From: Flavobacterium ajazii
GTDB taxonomy: Bacteria > Bacteroidota > Bacteroidia > Flavobacteriales > Flavobacteriaceae
Direction: 5' to 3'
NCBI RefSeq assembly: GCF_010614725.1
Contig: NZ_JAAEHL010000018.1
Span: 1-64,000, forward strand
DNA length: 64,000 nt
Positions 25,613 to 36,300 of the stretch are shown piece by piece; within the stretch, counting starts at the first letter, position 1; the number at the start of each line of letters is the position of its first letter. The notes beneath the pieces are model-generated. The model saw only the letters and a list, made by a program, of their open reading frames with translations. It ran no database searches and had not been told where the DNA came from. A program made the translations under genes and the position numbers.

Positions 25613-27961
25613 ATGAAAATATCAAAACTTATTCTTGCCCTTGTTTTTTTTATGACATTAACCGCTAATGCACAGTCAGAACAAAAAAAAGGGACATTCG
25701 TTGCCGGAGACAAAACCTTTCTGCTAAACGGCAAACCTTTTATCGTTCGTGCCGGCGAACTTCATTTTCCGAGGATTCCACGAGAGTATTGGGAACACAG
25801 AATCCAAATGTGCAAAGCTATGGGCATGAATACGATTTGTATTTACCTATTTTGGAATTTTCACGAACAGCAGCCTGATAAATTTGATTTTACAGAACAA
25901 AAAGACGTTGCCGAATTTGTCCGTCTCGTTCAAAAAAACGGAATGTACTGTATTGTACGTCCAGGTCCTTATGCCTGTGCCGAATGGGATATGGGCGGTT
26001 TGCCATGGTGGTTATTGAAGAAAAATGATATACAGGTACGAACTTCAAAAGATTCGTATTTTATGGAGCGTTCTGTTAATTACCTAAAGCGTGTTGGCAA
26101 AGAACTCGCCCCTTTACAAATTCAGAATGGCGGAAATATCATCATGGTTCAGGTCGAAAACGAATATGGGGTTTTCGGTCAGGATGTGAGCTATATGGAG
26201 CAGGTACGCAATGCTGTCCGTTCTTCCGGATTTGACAAAGTACAATTATTCCGTTGTGACTGGAGTTCAAATTTCTTTAAATACGATGTTGAAGGCGTTT
26301 ATACCGCATTAAACTTTGGTGCAGGTTCAAATACCGATCAGCAGTTTCAAAAATATAAAGAAGTCTATCCCAACGCTCCGCAAATGTGCAGTGAATACTG
26401 GACAGGCTGGTTTGACTATTGGGGTCGTGCGCACGAAACCAGATCCATCAGCAGTTTTATAGGCAGCTTAAAAGACATGCTGGACCGTAAAATTTCGTTC
26501 AGTCTTTACATGGCACATGGCGGAACTTCTTTTGGGCAATGGGGCGGTGCCAATGCGCCTCCGTTCGGTTCTATGGTTGCTTCATACGATTATAATGCCC
26601 CGATAAATGAGGCCGGACAGCCTACAGATAAATTCTATGCAGTTCGTGACTTGCTGAAAAACTACCTGAATCCTGGAGAAACGATTCCGGAACCACCGAC
26701 AAACTATCCGGTAATTTCGATCCCTAAAATCACTTTTAGCGAATCAGCACCACTTTTCGACAACCTTCCAAAAGCTATTCCCTCAGAAGCCATAAAACCG
26801 ATGGAATACTTTAATCAGGGCTGGGGAAGAATTTTATACCGTACAAAACTTCCGGAATGCACAACCGCTTTCAAATTAAAGCTTACTGAACTGCATGACT
26901 GGGCCAACATATATATCAACGGAAAACTTATCGGAAATCTGGATCGCCGAAAAGATGAAAGCATCATCGAAATGCCTCCGGTTAAAAAAGGTGACATCCT
27001 TGATATACTCGTAGATGCCAACGGCCGTGTAAACTATGGAAAAACCATTATTGACCGAAAAGGAATCACCGAAAAAGTTGAAATGCAGGTTTCATCCAAT
27101 TCAACCACGCTAAACAATTGGGAAGTTTATAATTTTCCAGTGGAATATGATTTCCAGAAAAACCTGAAATTCAAAAAAGAAAAAACAAATGGTCCTGCGT
27201 GGTATCGTGCCACTTTCAACCTTACTGCTATTGGTGATACTTATATTGACATGAGTACCTGGGGAAAAGGAATGGTTTGGATAAACGGTTATAACATCGG
27301 ACGATATTGGAAAATTGGTCCGCAGCAAACGCTGTTTATGCCGGGATGCTGGCTAAAAAAAGGCAAAAATGAAATTATAATCCTCGATTTGGAAACTCCA
27401 AAAGAACCTCAAATTTCAGGTGTTACGATTCCTGTGTTGGATAAAATTGTAGTTGATGAATCGCTTTTACATCGCAAAAAAGGAGAAACTCTCGATCTTT
27501 CAGTTGAAACTCCTGTAAACTCAGGTGCTTTTAACGCTGATAAAGACTGGAAAGAAATCATTTTTCAAAAAACAGCTGAAGGCCAATATTTCTGCTTTGA
27601 AGCCATTGCTCCTCAAAACCCAAAAGACAATAGTGCCAGCATTGCCGAAATTGAACTTATCGGAACAGACGGACAATTGATTCCGCGTTCGAAATGGAAG
27701 ATATTCTATGCCGACAGTGAAGAAGTAATGGTTGGGAATTATTCTGCCGAGAAGATTTTCGATCAGCAGGAATCGACTATTTGGACGACCAGCAAAGCCG
27801 GAGACAAAATTAGCTATCCACATCAGGTTGTGGTTGATATGGGGGAAAATATAAAAATCAAAGGTTTCAAATTCCTGCCACGCACTGATAAAAGCACATC
27901 GGGGAATATTAAATCGTATAATTTCTATATCAAAACAAGTTCATTTTCAATTAAAAAATAA
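25613..27961 (+). CDS. Secreted GH35 beta-galactosidase
   Basis: A 782-residue protein with a signal peptide (1-20, ANAQ). Typical GH35 blocks are present: FIVRAGELHFPRIPREYWEH, CIYLFWNFHEQQPDKFDF, CIVRPGPYACAEWDMGGLPWW, IIMVQVENEYG with acid/base E184, and CSEYWTGWFDYWG with nucleophile E261. Galactose-binding-like beta domains follow (WANIYINGKLIGNLDRR and MVWINGYNIGRYWKIGPQQTL, a block shared with animal and plant GH35). The last 140 residues look like a discoidin carbohydrate-binding module. It is a canonical exo-beta-galactosidase and probably acts on beta-galactosyl ends of the locus glycan. Confidence 0.95.
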   Translation: MKISKLILALVFFMTLTANAQSEQKKGTFVAGDKTFLLNGKPFIVRAGELHFPRIPREYWEHRIQMCKAMGMNTICIYLFWNFHEQQPDKFDFTEQKDVAEFVRLVQKNGMYCIVRPGPYACAEWDMGGLPWWLLKKNDIQVRTSKDSYFMERSVNYLKRVGKELAPLQIQNGGNIIMVQVENEYGVFGQDVSYMEQVRNAVRSSGFDKVQLFRCDWSSNFFKYDVEGVYTALNFGAGSNTDQQFQKYKEVYPNAPQMCSEYWTGWFDYWGRAHETRSISSFIGSLKDMLDRKISFSLYMAHGGTSFGQWGGANAPPFGSMVASYDYNAPINEAGQPTDKFYAVRDLLKNYLNPGETIPEPPTNYPVISIPKITFSESAPLFDNLPKAIPSEAIKPMEYFNQGWGRILYRTKLPECTTAFKLKLTELHDWANIYINGKLIGNLDRRKDESIIEMPPVKKGDILDILVDANGRVNYGKTIIDRKGITEKVEMQVSSNSTTLNNWEVYNFPVEYDFQKNLKFKKEKTNGPAWYRATFNLTAIGDTYIDMSTWGKGMVWINGYNIGRYWKIGPQQTLFMPGCWLKKGKNEIIILDLETPKEPQISGVTIPVLDKIVVDESLLHRKKGETLDLSVETPVNSGAFNADKDWKEIIFQKTAEGQYFCFEAIAPQNPKDNSASIAEIELIGTDGQLIPRSKWKIFYADSEEVMVGNYSAEKIFDQQESTIWTTSKAGDKISYPHQVVVDMGENIKIKGFKFLPRTDKSTSGNIKSYNFYIKTSSFSIKK

Positions 27962-27965
27962 ACTT

Positions 27966-28037
27966 GTTTAGTGATTAGCTTTTAATAATAGCAGCTTCGC
28001 CCAGCGAAATAATAATCATAAAGGCTAATCACTAAAC
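27966..28037. repeat. Inverted repeat between GH35 and GH2 genes
   Basis: GTTTAGTGATTAGC (27966-27979) is perfectly inverted as GCTAATCACTAAAC (28024-28037), with 44 bases between. The TTAGTGATTAG motif is followed by further direct copies (ACTAATTACTC, CTAATCACTC). It can form a hairpin in the mRNA between the two genes or be a small mobile repeat. Confidence 0.65.
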
Positions 28038-28080
28038 ACTAATTACTCTTTACTAATCACTCAAAAATAAACCAACCTCA

Positions 28081-30978
28081 ATGAAAAAACATATTATTAC
28101 CTGCCTGCTTATGGTCGCCTTCTTTACCCTAAGCAGTTTTAAAGATGAAGAAATAAACCTTGAAGGCAACTGGCTTTTCGAAATAGACAGACAGGACGTT
28201 GGTATTGCTGAAAAATGGTTTAACCGAAAACTGACAGACAACATAAAACTGCCGGGTTCTATGGCTCAATTTCTAAAAGGAGATGAAATCACTTTGAAAA
28301 CAAAATGGACAGGTTCTATTTACGACAGTTCTTTTTATTTTATTCCTCGATTAGAAAAATACCGTCAGCCGGGAAACATCCATATTCCTTTCTGGCTCAC
28401 ACCTGCGAGGCATTATGTTGGAGCAGCATGGTATCAAAAAGAAGTAAATATTCCGGCAAACTGGAAAGGCAGACGAATTATCCTTCGTTTAGAAAGAACA
28501 CATATCGAAACCGGAATTTGGGTCAACGATAAAGAAATTGGTCTTCAAAACTCGCTTGTAGCCCCTCATGTGTATGATTTAAGCCAGTACCTGAGCACCG
28601 GAAAACAACGCATTACAATCCGTATCGACAATCGAATCAAAGAGATTAATGTCGGTCCCGATTCGCACAGTATCACAGATCATACTCAGGGAAACTGGAA
28701 CGGAATCATTGGTAAAATTGCTTTAGAGTCACTTTCTCCGGTTTATATCGACGATGTTCAAATTTATCCGGATGTAAAAAACCGAAAAGCGCGTGTAAAA
28801 ATTATAGTGAACAATACCGCTTTTGAAGCATTTGGCGGAAAACTGAAAATTTCGGCAAAAAGTTTCAACAGTGCAAAATCAGATCAGACCAAAGAAATAA
28901 CAAGCAATATAACTGTTTCTAAACAAAAAGAAAATAGTATTGAACTCGAATTACCTTTTGGAAAAGGGATGCAAACCTGGGATGAATTTGATCCGTCACT
29001 TTATAATTTAGAAGTAAAACTTATTTCTAAAGCTGTAATTGCTACGAAAAAAGTACAATTTGGAATGCGGGAATTTAAAATCAGAAGAAATCAATTTTTA
29101 ATAAATGATATTCCGGTAGTACTTCGCGGAACGGTTCACAATTGCGAATTTCCGTTAACAGGTTATCCTGCTACCACAGTCGAAGCCTGGGAAAAGATTT
29201 TTAAAACCATCAAATCTTACGGTTTAAATCATGTGCGTTTCCATTCCTGGTGTCCTCCTGAAGCGGCTTTTATTGCGGCTGATAAAACAGGTCTTTATTT
29301 ACAGCCCGAAGGCCCGAGCTGGCCTAATCACGGTCCAAAAATAGGTTTGGGTCAGCCTGTCGATAAGTTCTTGTATGACGAAACCATTCGTATGGCAAAA
29401 GAATACGGCAATTATGCATCGTTTACTATGTTATCTGCAGGAAATGAACCGGCAGGAAATCAGGTGAAATACCTCAACGAATTTGTGGATTTTTGGAAAG
29501 CAAAAGACAACAGACGCGTTTACACTGGGATGTCTGTTGGCGGAAGCTGGCCCGTAGTCCCTAATGCGGAATACCAGTCCCGTGGTGGCGTAAGAGGTTT
29601 GAAATGGGAAAAAATGCCAGAAACCGAATCGGATTTCAGTGCAGGTATTGCCCCATTTAAAGTTCCATTTGTAGCACACGAAATCGGGCAATATTGTGTT
29701 TTTCCGAATTTTGATGAAATTAAAAAATACACCGGCGTTTACAGAGCCAAAAACTTTGAAATGTTCCGTCAGGATTTACAGGATCACCACATGGGCGATC
29801 AGGCGAAAGATTTTATAAACGCTTCAGGCAAATTACAGTTGTTGTGTTATAAAAACGAAATTGAAAAAATACTGAGAACGCCTGGATACGGTGGATTTCA
29901 GGCATTGGGTTTACAAGACTTCCCTGGGCAAGGAACAGCTTTAGTAGGTGTTCTGGATGCTTTTTTTCAGGAAAAAGGATACGCAACAGCTCAGAACTAT
30001 ACCCGATTTTGCAATGAAACTGTTCCTTTAGCCAAAATTCAAAAGTTTGTTTATACCAATAATGAGACTTTCAAGGCAGAGATAGTCCTCTTTCATTCAG
30101 GTAAAACGTCGCTGCAAAATGCAATCATCAGCTGGACTATCAAAAACGAAAAAGGAAATATATTGACTTCTGGACGTTTCAATCCTAAAACTTTTGAAAA
30201 CGGAAATGGACTTTTTGCCGGAAATCTTGATTTTGCTTTAAACGCAATAAAAGAACCTGCAAAATTGAACCTTGAAGTAAAAGTAAACGGTACAGCCTTT
30301 GTCAACGACTGGAATTTCTGGGTGTATCCTGAAAAGAATCCGGAGAATACCTCAACTGTTTATTATACGACAGTTTTAGACGATAAAGCAAAAGAAGTAT
30401 TGGATAAAGGCGGAAAAGTATTTTTGAATGCCGCCGGAAAAGTGGTAAAAGGAAAAGAAGTTGAGATGCATTTTCTGCCTGTTTTCTGGAATACATCCTG
30501 GTTCAAAATGCGTCCGCCACACGTTACCGGAATGCTGATTCAGGAAAAGAGTGCTGCTTTCGCCCATTTCCCAACGAGTTTTCACAGTGATTTACAGTGG
30601 TGGGATATCCAGAACCGTTCTCAGGTAATGAATCTGGAGGATTTCCCGGCTGACTTTCGTCCGTTAATTCAGCCGATTGATACCTGGTTCATGAACCGCC
30701 GACTCGCTCTGGTATTTGAAGCACAGGTAGGAAACGGAACCATCATCGTAAGCAGTGCCGATATTGGTCCGGATGTACAGAATAAGCCTGCAGCAAAACA
30801 ATTGTTTTATTCGCTTCAAAAATACATGAATTCAGACCAGTTCAAGCCTAAAAACAAACTGGATTTTGAGGTAATTAAAGATGTATTTACAAGTCCGTCA
30901 CGTGAAGTCTTTAAAACTTATACCAAAGACAGTCCTGATGAACTGAAGCCTAATTCTAATCAGAATAAAGTGAAGTAA
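28081..30978 (+). CDS. Secreted GH2-family glycoside hydrolase
   Basis: A 965-residue protein with a short hydrophobic N-terminal signal (about 1-19). The sugar-binding jelly roll covers about 25-215 (AAWYQKEVNIPANWKGRRI, GIWVNDKEIG), then an immunoglobulin-like domain, then a barrel starting VVLRGTVHNCEFPLTGYP. The acid/base is E456 in LSAGNEPAGN and the probable nucleophile is E534 in PFVAHEIGQY. The barrel wording HNCEFPLTGYP is that of an uncharacterised GH2 branch, so naming it beta-galactosidase would be a guess. It is the last gene of the rightward glycan run (GH35-GH35-GH2). Confidence 0.85.
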   Translation: MKKHIITCLLMVAFFTLSSFKDEEINLEGNWLFEIDRQDVGIAEKWFNRKLTDNIKLPGSMAQFLKGDEITLKTKWTGSIYDSSFYFIPRLEKYRQPGNIHIPFWLTPARHYVGAAWYQKEVNIPANWKGRRIILRLERTHIETGIWVNDKEIGLQNSLVAPHVYDLSQYLSTGKQRITIRIDNRIKEINVGPDSHSITDHTQGNWNGIIGKIALESLSPVYIDDVQIYPDVKNRKARVKIIVNNTAFEAFGGKLKISAKSFNSAKSDQTKEITSNITVSKQKENSIELELPFGKGMQTWDEFDPSLYNLEVKLISKAVIATKKVQFGMREFKIRRNQFLINDIPVVLRGTVHNCEFPLTGYPATTVEAWEKIFKTIKSYGLNHVRFHSWCPPEAAFIAADKTGLYLQPEGPSWPNHGPKIGLGQPVDKFLYDETIRMAKEYGNYASFTMLSAGNEPAGNQVKYLNEFVDFWKAKDNRRVYTGMSVGGSWPVVPNAEYQSRGGVRGLKWEKMPETESDFSAGIAPFKVPFVAHEIGQYCVFPNFDEIKKYTGVYRAKNFEMFRQDLQDHHMGDQAKDFINASGKLQLLCYKNEIEKILRTPGYGGFQALGLQDFPGQGTALVGVLDAFFQEKGYATAQNYTRFCNETVPLAKIQKFVYTNNETFKAEIVLFHSGKTSLQNAIISWTIKNEKGNILTSGRFNPKTFENGNGLFAGNLDFALNAIKEPAKLNLEVKVNGTAFVNDWNFWVYPEKNPENTSTVYYTTVLDDKAKEVLDKGGKVFLNAAGKVVKGKEVEMHFLPVFWNTSWFKMRPPHVTGMLIQEKSAAFAHFPTSFHSDLQWWDIQNRSQVMNLEDFPADFRPLIQPIDTWFMNRRLALVFEAQVGNGTIIVSSADIGPDVQNKPAAKQLFYSLQKYMNSDQFKPKNKLDFEVIKDVFTSPSREVFKTYTKDSPDELKPNSNQNKVK

Positions 30979-31033
30979 AACTGAATTATAGGATTGAGTG
31001 TTTGGAAAAATTAGATCACAGTTTTACACAATA

Positions 31034-31168
31034 TTGTCATTTTGGCGAAGAAGATTAGAACGATAGCAAACAAGCTAAGCAAATCACACTAAAAATTCCT
31101 CAAAGTAAATCATCAAATCTTTGTCGAGTTTCTAGTGCGATTTCTCCCTCCGGGTCGAAATGACAAAC
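31034..31168. repeat. Hairpin-forming interspersed element
   Basis: The left arm has TTGTCATTTTGGCGAAGAAG and AAATCACACTAAAAA. The right arm, inverted, has TTTGTCATTTCGACCC and AAATCGCACTAGAAA. The two arms pair in order over about 135 bases, so this looks like a MITE-like or REP-like intergenic element. Flavobacteria have many intergenic repeats with a GTCATTTCGAC core. It fills most of the 335-base gap after the GH2 gene, where no coding frame is seen. Confidence 0.6.
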
Positions 31169-31314
31169 TTTAAAGATATTTAGTGATAAAATGTAAAGAT
31201 ACTCGTGACTAGCAAGCATCAGATAAAATCATAAAAATCCATTATTACTGAATTTTTAATTTATAAAACTGCTTTAGAAATTTTAGCTCATTCTAGCAGA
31301 TTTAACTCCCTTAT

Positions 31315-31764
31315 TTATGGTAGTTTTTTATTTATCAAATTATATTTTTTTCTGAATAATAAAAATTGAATTGCCGTAAGGAACAAATAAGTTATCGAAA
31401 AAATTGCAAGAGTTTTTAAGATAGTCAGATTATTGATGCTAAAATCTATTAAGACCTTAATCATGATAAAAATAACACAAAATGACGGTATTCCTAAAAA
31501 TGTTAAAAGGGACAAATAGAAATTATTCCTGATTTTTTCTATCAGATTCAGTAGAACTGTAAAAGAAGATATGATCATCGCAATAAGGTATATAAATGCA
31601 AAAAATATATTCAATAGAAGTTCTAAAAACTGCATCAATTGTTCAAATAAATTTCCATTAATTGTATTTTCTGCAATCACAATTCTATAGATGATAAATA
31701 ATACATTACTCATCAGAAAATTAATTATCCAAAACCTAAATACAATTTTTTTCATTTTTTGCAA
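31315..31764 (-). CDS. Small integral membrane protein of unknown function
   Basis: A 149-residue protein with about four hydrophobic segments (around 9-29, 40-72, 85-105 and 115-140) and basic ends (MQKMKK, FRKKYNLINKK). No family was recognised. It sits 9 bases downstream of an 86-residue unknown gene on the same strand, so the two are probably co-transcribed with the frameshifted lipoprotein gene before them. Confidence 0.6.
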   Translation of the reverse strand: MQKMKKIVFRFWIINFLMSNVLFIIYRIVIAENTINGNLFEQLMQFLELLLNIFFAFIYLIAMIISSFTVLLNLIEKIRNNFYLSLLTFLGIPSFCVIFIMIKVLIDFSINNLTILKTLAIFSITYLFLTAIQFLLFRKKYNLINKKLP

Positions 31765-31773
31765 CAGTAGTTT

Positions 31774-32034
31774 TTATTCCATTTTTTCGTCAAGATAAAC
31801 AAAATCTCCGGTTTTCATTTTTCCGAAAACCTCTGATTTTAATAACGGATTGATGATAAACAAATAACCAACATAATGTGTTTCCTTCTCTCCTGATGCA
31901 ATTGTTTGACTTTCTTTATCAATTACTATTTTCATAGTTGTGCTTTCATCATTAAAAGCTGATACATACCTTATAATTCTATTTTTGGCAATCCACTCAT
32001 ATATTGTAAAAGATTCATTCCAACTATTTTTCAT
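31774..32034 (-). CDS. Hypothetical protein, 86 residues
   Basis: A small soluble-looking protein beginning MKNSWNESFTIYEWIAKNRI, with mixed charge and no signal peptide. No family was recognised. It lies 15 bases after the broken lipoprotein frame and 9 bases before the membrane protein gene, consistent with one three-gene transcript. Confidence 0.5.
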   Translation of the reverse strand: MKNSWNESFTIYEWIAKNRIIRYVSAFNDESTTMKIVIDKESQTIASGEKETHYVGYLFIINPLLKSEVFGKMKTGDFVYLDEKME

Positions 32035-32049
32035 TTTTTTAGGCTTACC

Positions 32050-32497
32050 TTACTTGTTCACTAATTTTTTAATTAAGTCATCACATTGTTGTAGAGTCAG
32101 TTCGTCAGCAACAGCATTTATTGCTTTTATTTTACCATTTATTGTCGTAGCAACATTAACTTTCTGAAACTGCTGATTTTCAAATAGTGCCATCGTATCA
32201 ATTGAAGTCGAACTTTTTTGAAGATACTCTATTCCGATTGCTTTTTTATTTTCTGAATATTCATTTGTATAAGTCGTGTCTTTTTCTACCAATTGTGAAT
32301 GCACAACTCCTTGTATTTCATAAAAACCTTTAAAATTCCTTAGCCTTGTTTTTCTCAGGACATAAATCCAATATTTTGGTATCAAAATGAAAGGTTTCTA
32401 AATTTAAAGACTCTTCTCCTATTGGCTTTATCTGTCCATTGCAATTTGTAAATATTATTATGCTTAATAAAAATAGTAACGTAATGTTATGTTTCAT
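32050..32497 (-). pseudogene. Small lipoprotein gene with a one-base frameshift
   Basis: The visible long frame (32050-32385) lacks a proper N-terminus. In another frame an ATG at 32497 starts MKHNITLLFLLSIIIFTNCN, a lipoprotein signal with a cysteine after FTN. That frame runs to the region just before KGFYEIQGVVHSQLVEKD. The frames join if one base is removed from the run of four A (32332-32335, T on the coding strand), giving EFKGFYEIQG and a 148-residue lipoprotein. The function is unknown. Either a recent mutation or a homopolymer sequencing error could explain it. Confidence 0.7.
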
Positions 32498-32681
32498 TTC
32501 TGGAATACATTCGGGATTTTGTTCATCTTCTCAGTTTTCAAATATATTTAAATATTCTTACAAATTCCATGGTTATTTTGGCCAATCAAAAAGAAAATAG
32601 TTTGGTTTTACTAAGAAAAGAATTAGTCTTTAGCCGTGTTGCAAGTGCTCTATTTAGTGGCAAAATGTAAATAGGTACTTG

Positions 32682-33176
32682 TCACAGACGAGCGCCAGAT
32701 TTGATTTGTGCAAACAATTTGTTAAGTTCTGCACTTTTACTCCAACCTTGACTTTCAGACATTGCTATAATAATAATTTTTTTAAATTCGTCCATTGATT
32801 TTGTTGCTCCTTTAATAGTTGCATTTTCCCAAGGTTGGCTATCTTTTGTAATTTGGTATTCGATGTGATATTCCTCTAAAACACTTACATTTATTGCTAC
32901 ATACCAGTCAGACATTGAATCATCTTCAGAAAGTAATAGTAGATGAGCATGTGAAGTCAATCCATAGATTTTTGTTTCCGTAAACGTTTTATTAATTAAG
33001 TCAACAATTTTAAGCATTGATTTTCCAATACTCGCAGATATTTCGTTGCTTTCAGAAACCCATTCAGAATAAAACTCTTCGAGAAATTGTCTTTTCTGTT
33101 CAGAACATCTTATTAAAGGCATTTTTTTATATTTAAATTGATTAAGTTTCTCTATGTAACACCTTAAGTTTACCAC
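32682..33176 (-). CDS. Hypothetical protein, 164 residues
   Basis: A soluble, acidic and hydrophobic mixed protein of unknown family. The real start may be the internal methionine of MPLIRCSEQKRQFLEEFYSE (residue 19), because the first 18 residues are less protein-like. The C-terminal helical part (DEFKKIIIIAMSESQGWSKS) has no recognisable motif. It lies alone, with unexplained AT-rich sequence on both sides. Confidence 0.5.
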   Translation of the reverse strand: MVNLRCYIEKLNQFKYKKMPLIRCSEQKRQFLEEFYSEWVSESNEISASIGKSMLKIVDLINKTFTETKIYGLTSHAHLLLLSEDDSMSDWYVAINVSVLEEYHIEYQITKDSQPWENATIKGATKSMDEFKKIIIIAMSESQGWSKSAELNKLFAQIKSGARL

Positions 33177-33339
33177 ATCATTAGGTCACTTACATCTAAT
33201 TCCATTTATACACGAAACAAACCTTCGCTTATACAGCAAAAATTAGATTGTTTATCGAATTTTTGTGTTATATGATTCTTTACCAAATATATTCAATCAC
33301 TGTTTACAAATTACCAAAACTTTATGTATTTCTAAAAAA

Positions 33340-36300
33340 CTACTTCACAAACTGAGAAGGACTACATCCAAAATACTTCGAAAAAGTACGAGAGAAATTG
33401 GAAGGTTCAGAAAAACCCAGTTTGTAGGCAATTTGCGAAACATTCAGGTCGGAATTTCTTAAGAGGTTTTCGGCTTCATTCATTTTTACCTTGGTTATAA
33501 ATTCGTGAACTGTATTACCGCTGATACCTTTTAGTTTTCGGTACAGCTGCCTTTGGCTGATGCCTAATACCTGCGCCAGTTCTTCCGAATTGAATTCGGT
33601 ATCTTCTATGTGAAGCATAATTTTTTCAATCACTTTTTCCAGAAACTGATTGTCGAGATCCGGCACTTCCTCCTGCAGCTGATTGATTTCTTTGATACCG
33701 GCAAGTCGGTTTTGTAAAATGATTCTGTTCTCCAAAACGCTTTTTATCTGCGCATTCAGCACCTCTACATTAAACGGCTTCATTACATAAGCTTCGGCAC
33801 CCAAATTATAACCTTCAATCTGATCCATGTCAGAACCTTTTGCCGTTAAAAAGATGAGCGGAATATGCGAGGTGTTTTCATTGCTTTTTAGTTCCCTGCA
33901 AAAATCTGTCCCTTCCATTTCAGGCATCATAATATCCGAAACAATAATATCGGGCACATATTTTATCGCTGCTTCAAGACCTTTTTTTCCGTCATATTCC
34001 TGTATCAAAAAGTAATCTTTACTCAGTTCCTTGTCTAAATACAACTGAACATCAGGATTGTCTTCTACAATAAGCAATGATGGTTTTAAAGTATCGGAAT
34101 CAGTTGAAACAATATCTTCAGTATTCTCTTTTTTATAATCATTTACAGAAATAACTTCTGAAGAAACCGAAGTAAACCATTCATTTTCAACCTTCTGACA
34201 AGGTAGTTTTATAGTCGCTCTAGTACCTTTGTCGGGTTCACTTTCAATAGAAATAGTGCCTTTTAGAAATGTAACCAGATTTCGTGTTAACGACAATCCA
34301 ATTCCGGACGAGTATCCATAAAACGGGTTCGTTCCTATTGTATTGAACGGCTCGAATATTTTCTCCAACTCAGAAGCTTCTATCCCTACTCCATTGTCTT
34401 CAATAACAATTTCGATAATTGATTTTTCATTGTTCAATCGGACAGAAAACGAAATTTCTCCGCCATCGGCAGTATATTGAAAAGCATTGGACAATAAATT
34501 AATGATAATCTGTTCCGCTTTTTCAAAATCCAGATAACAAAACAATTCTTCTTCCTTCAAATGAAGGCTGAATTTAATATTTCGTTTTTCGGCTATAAAC
34601 TGAAAAGTTGCGTAACATGCTGCAGCGAAAGCACTAAAATCCTGTGAACTCGCATTCAATTTTAATTTCCCTGTTTCTGATTTTCTAAAATCCAATATTT
34701 GATGAATCAGTCGGGTTAAATGCTGCATATTTCGGTTAATCATCGAAAAGTAAACCGCTTTGTCTTCAGGCGCCACTTTGTCCTCCATAAGGCGTTTCAA
34801 AGGATCAGCTATTAACGTCAACGGCGTTTTTAAATCATGAGAGATATGAGTAAAAAACTCGATTTTTTCCCTATTCAAAGCTTCCTGTCTTTCCGCGTTC
34901 AGACGTTCCTGTTCGATTTCGTTTTTCAGACGTTCGCGGTATAAAATTTCTTTAAAAACCCAGTAAATAACTCCCAGCAGCAAAATCAAAAACAGCCCTC
35001 TGAACCACCAGCTCCCGTACCACGGCGCACTTATATGAATATCCAGTTCAGCTACGGAAACATTTTTGGTATCAGAAACTAATCTAACTCTCAAAGTGTA
35101 ATTTCCCGGAGGTACTTTATTGAACGAAATTTTGTTACTATTTGTTTTAATCCAATTGTCTTCGTAGCCTTCCAGCTGATATTCGTACACTTCTTTGCGG
35201 GTGTCACGGTAGTTGAAGGAAGCAAGTTCAACCATAAAGCTTCGGTTTTCATAATCTAAATCAATAGATTTTGTCTGGGATAAAATTTTGGATAAAATTG
35301 GTTTTCCAAAAATAGTATCCATTGGAATAACTTCCTGATTCGAAACATAAAGTGATTTTAAAATCAGTTTATTAGGTTTTGAAATTGTTTTTATGTCTTT
35401 CGGATTAAAAGCCACGTAACCATTTTTGGCACCAAAATAAATGGTGTTGCTTTTTGGATCCTTATAAAGTGCTCTTTCCAGAAAACGCCAGGAACTGTAC
35501 TGATCTTTTTTCTGATAATTTGAAATCTCCCCCGAAACTTCATTAACCTTAGAAATGCCTTCTTTATGGGCAATCCAGATGTTCCCTTCGTTATCATCTG
35601 TAATCGAAGAAATATAAGTGTTTGGCAATCCCGACTGAAGCTGTACATTTTCAGCCTGCATAGGATTTGAAGTAAGCTTAATTTTATACAAACCTTCGCT
35701 GGTTCCTACCCAAACATTTCCTCGTTTGTCTTTTTGAAGGGCATAAATAATACTTCCTGAAATCTTTTTATTTATAGCAGAACCTGATCTGAAAACGTTA
35801 AAAGAAGTATCATAAATAACATCACTTTTATTGCTTATCTTCAATTGAATAATTCCGTTGCCTTCAGTTGCCAGCCACAGTTTTTGTTTATCAATGGCCA
35901 GAATATCCATCACGCTGCGTTTCTCGATTTGCTTTGCTAAATCATAAAAAACAACGGTTTCATTTGATAAATTAATTCGGGCAATTCCGTTATATAAACC
36001 TACCCATAATATATCATTTTCATAGGCTTCCATAGCAAATACAGACCAGGTTTCCAGCTTTGGATATAAAACCTTGTTAATTATTGGTTTCGTTTGATTG
36101 CTTTTCGGATTATAATATTCAAGTCCATTTACACCGCCAATCCAGATACCGCCTTTATTGTCCCTTAATAAAGTCCGTACCTGATTAATTTTACTTTTCG
36201 ATTTGTAAAAAGGGTGATTGTAGTTTATTACTTGCTTATTGTAAATCAGCACGCCTTCATCTGTTCCCAGCCAAATCTCATTTTCAACTTTAAGAATTGC

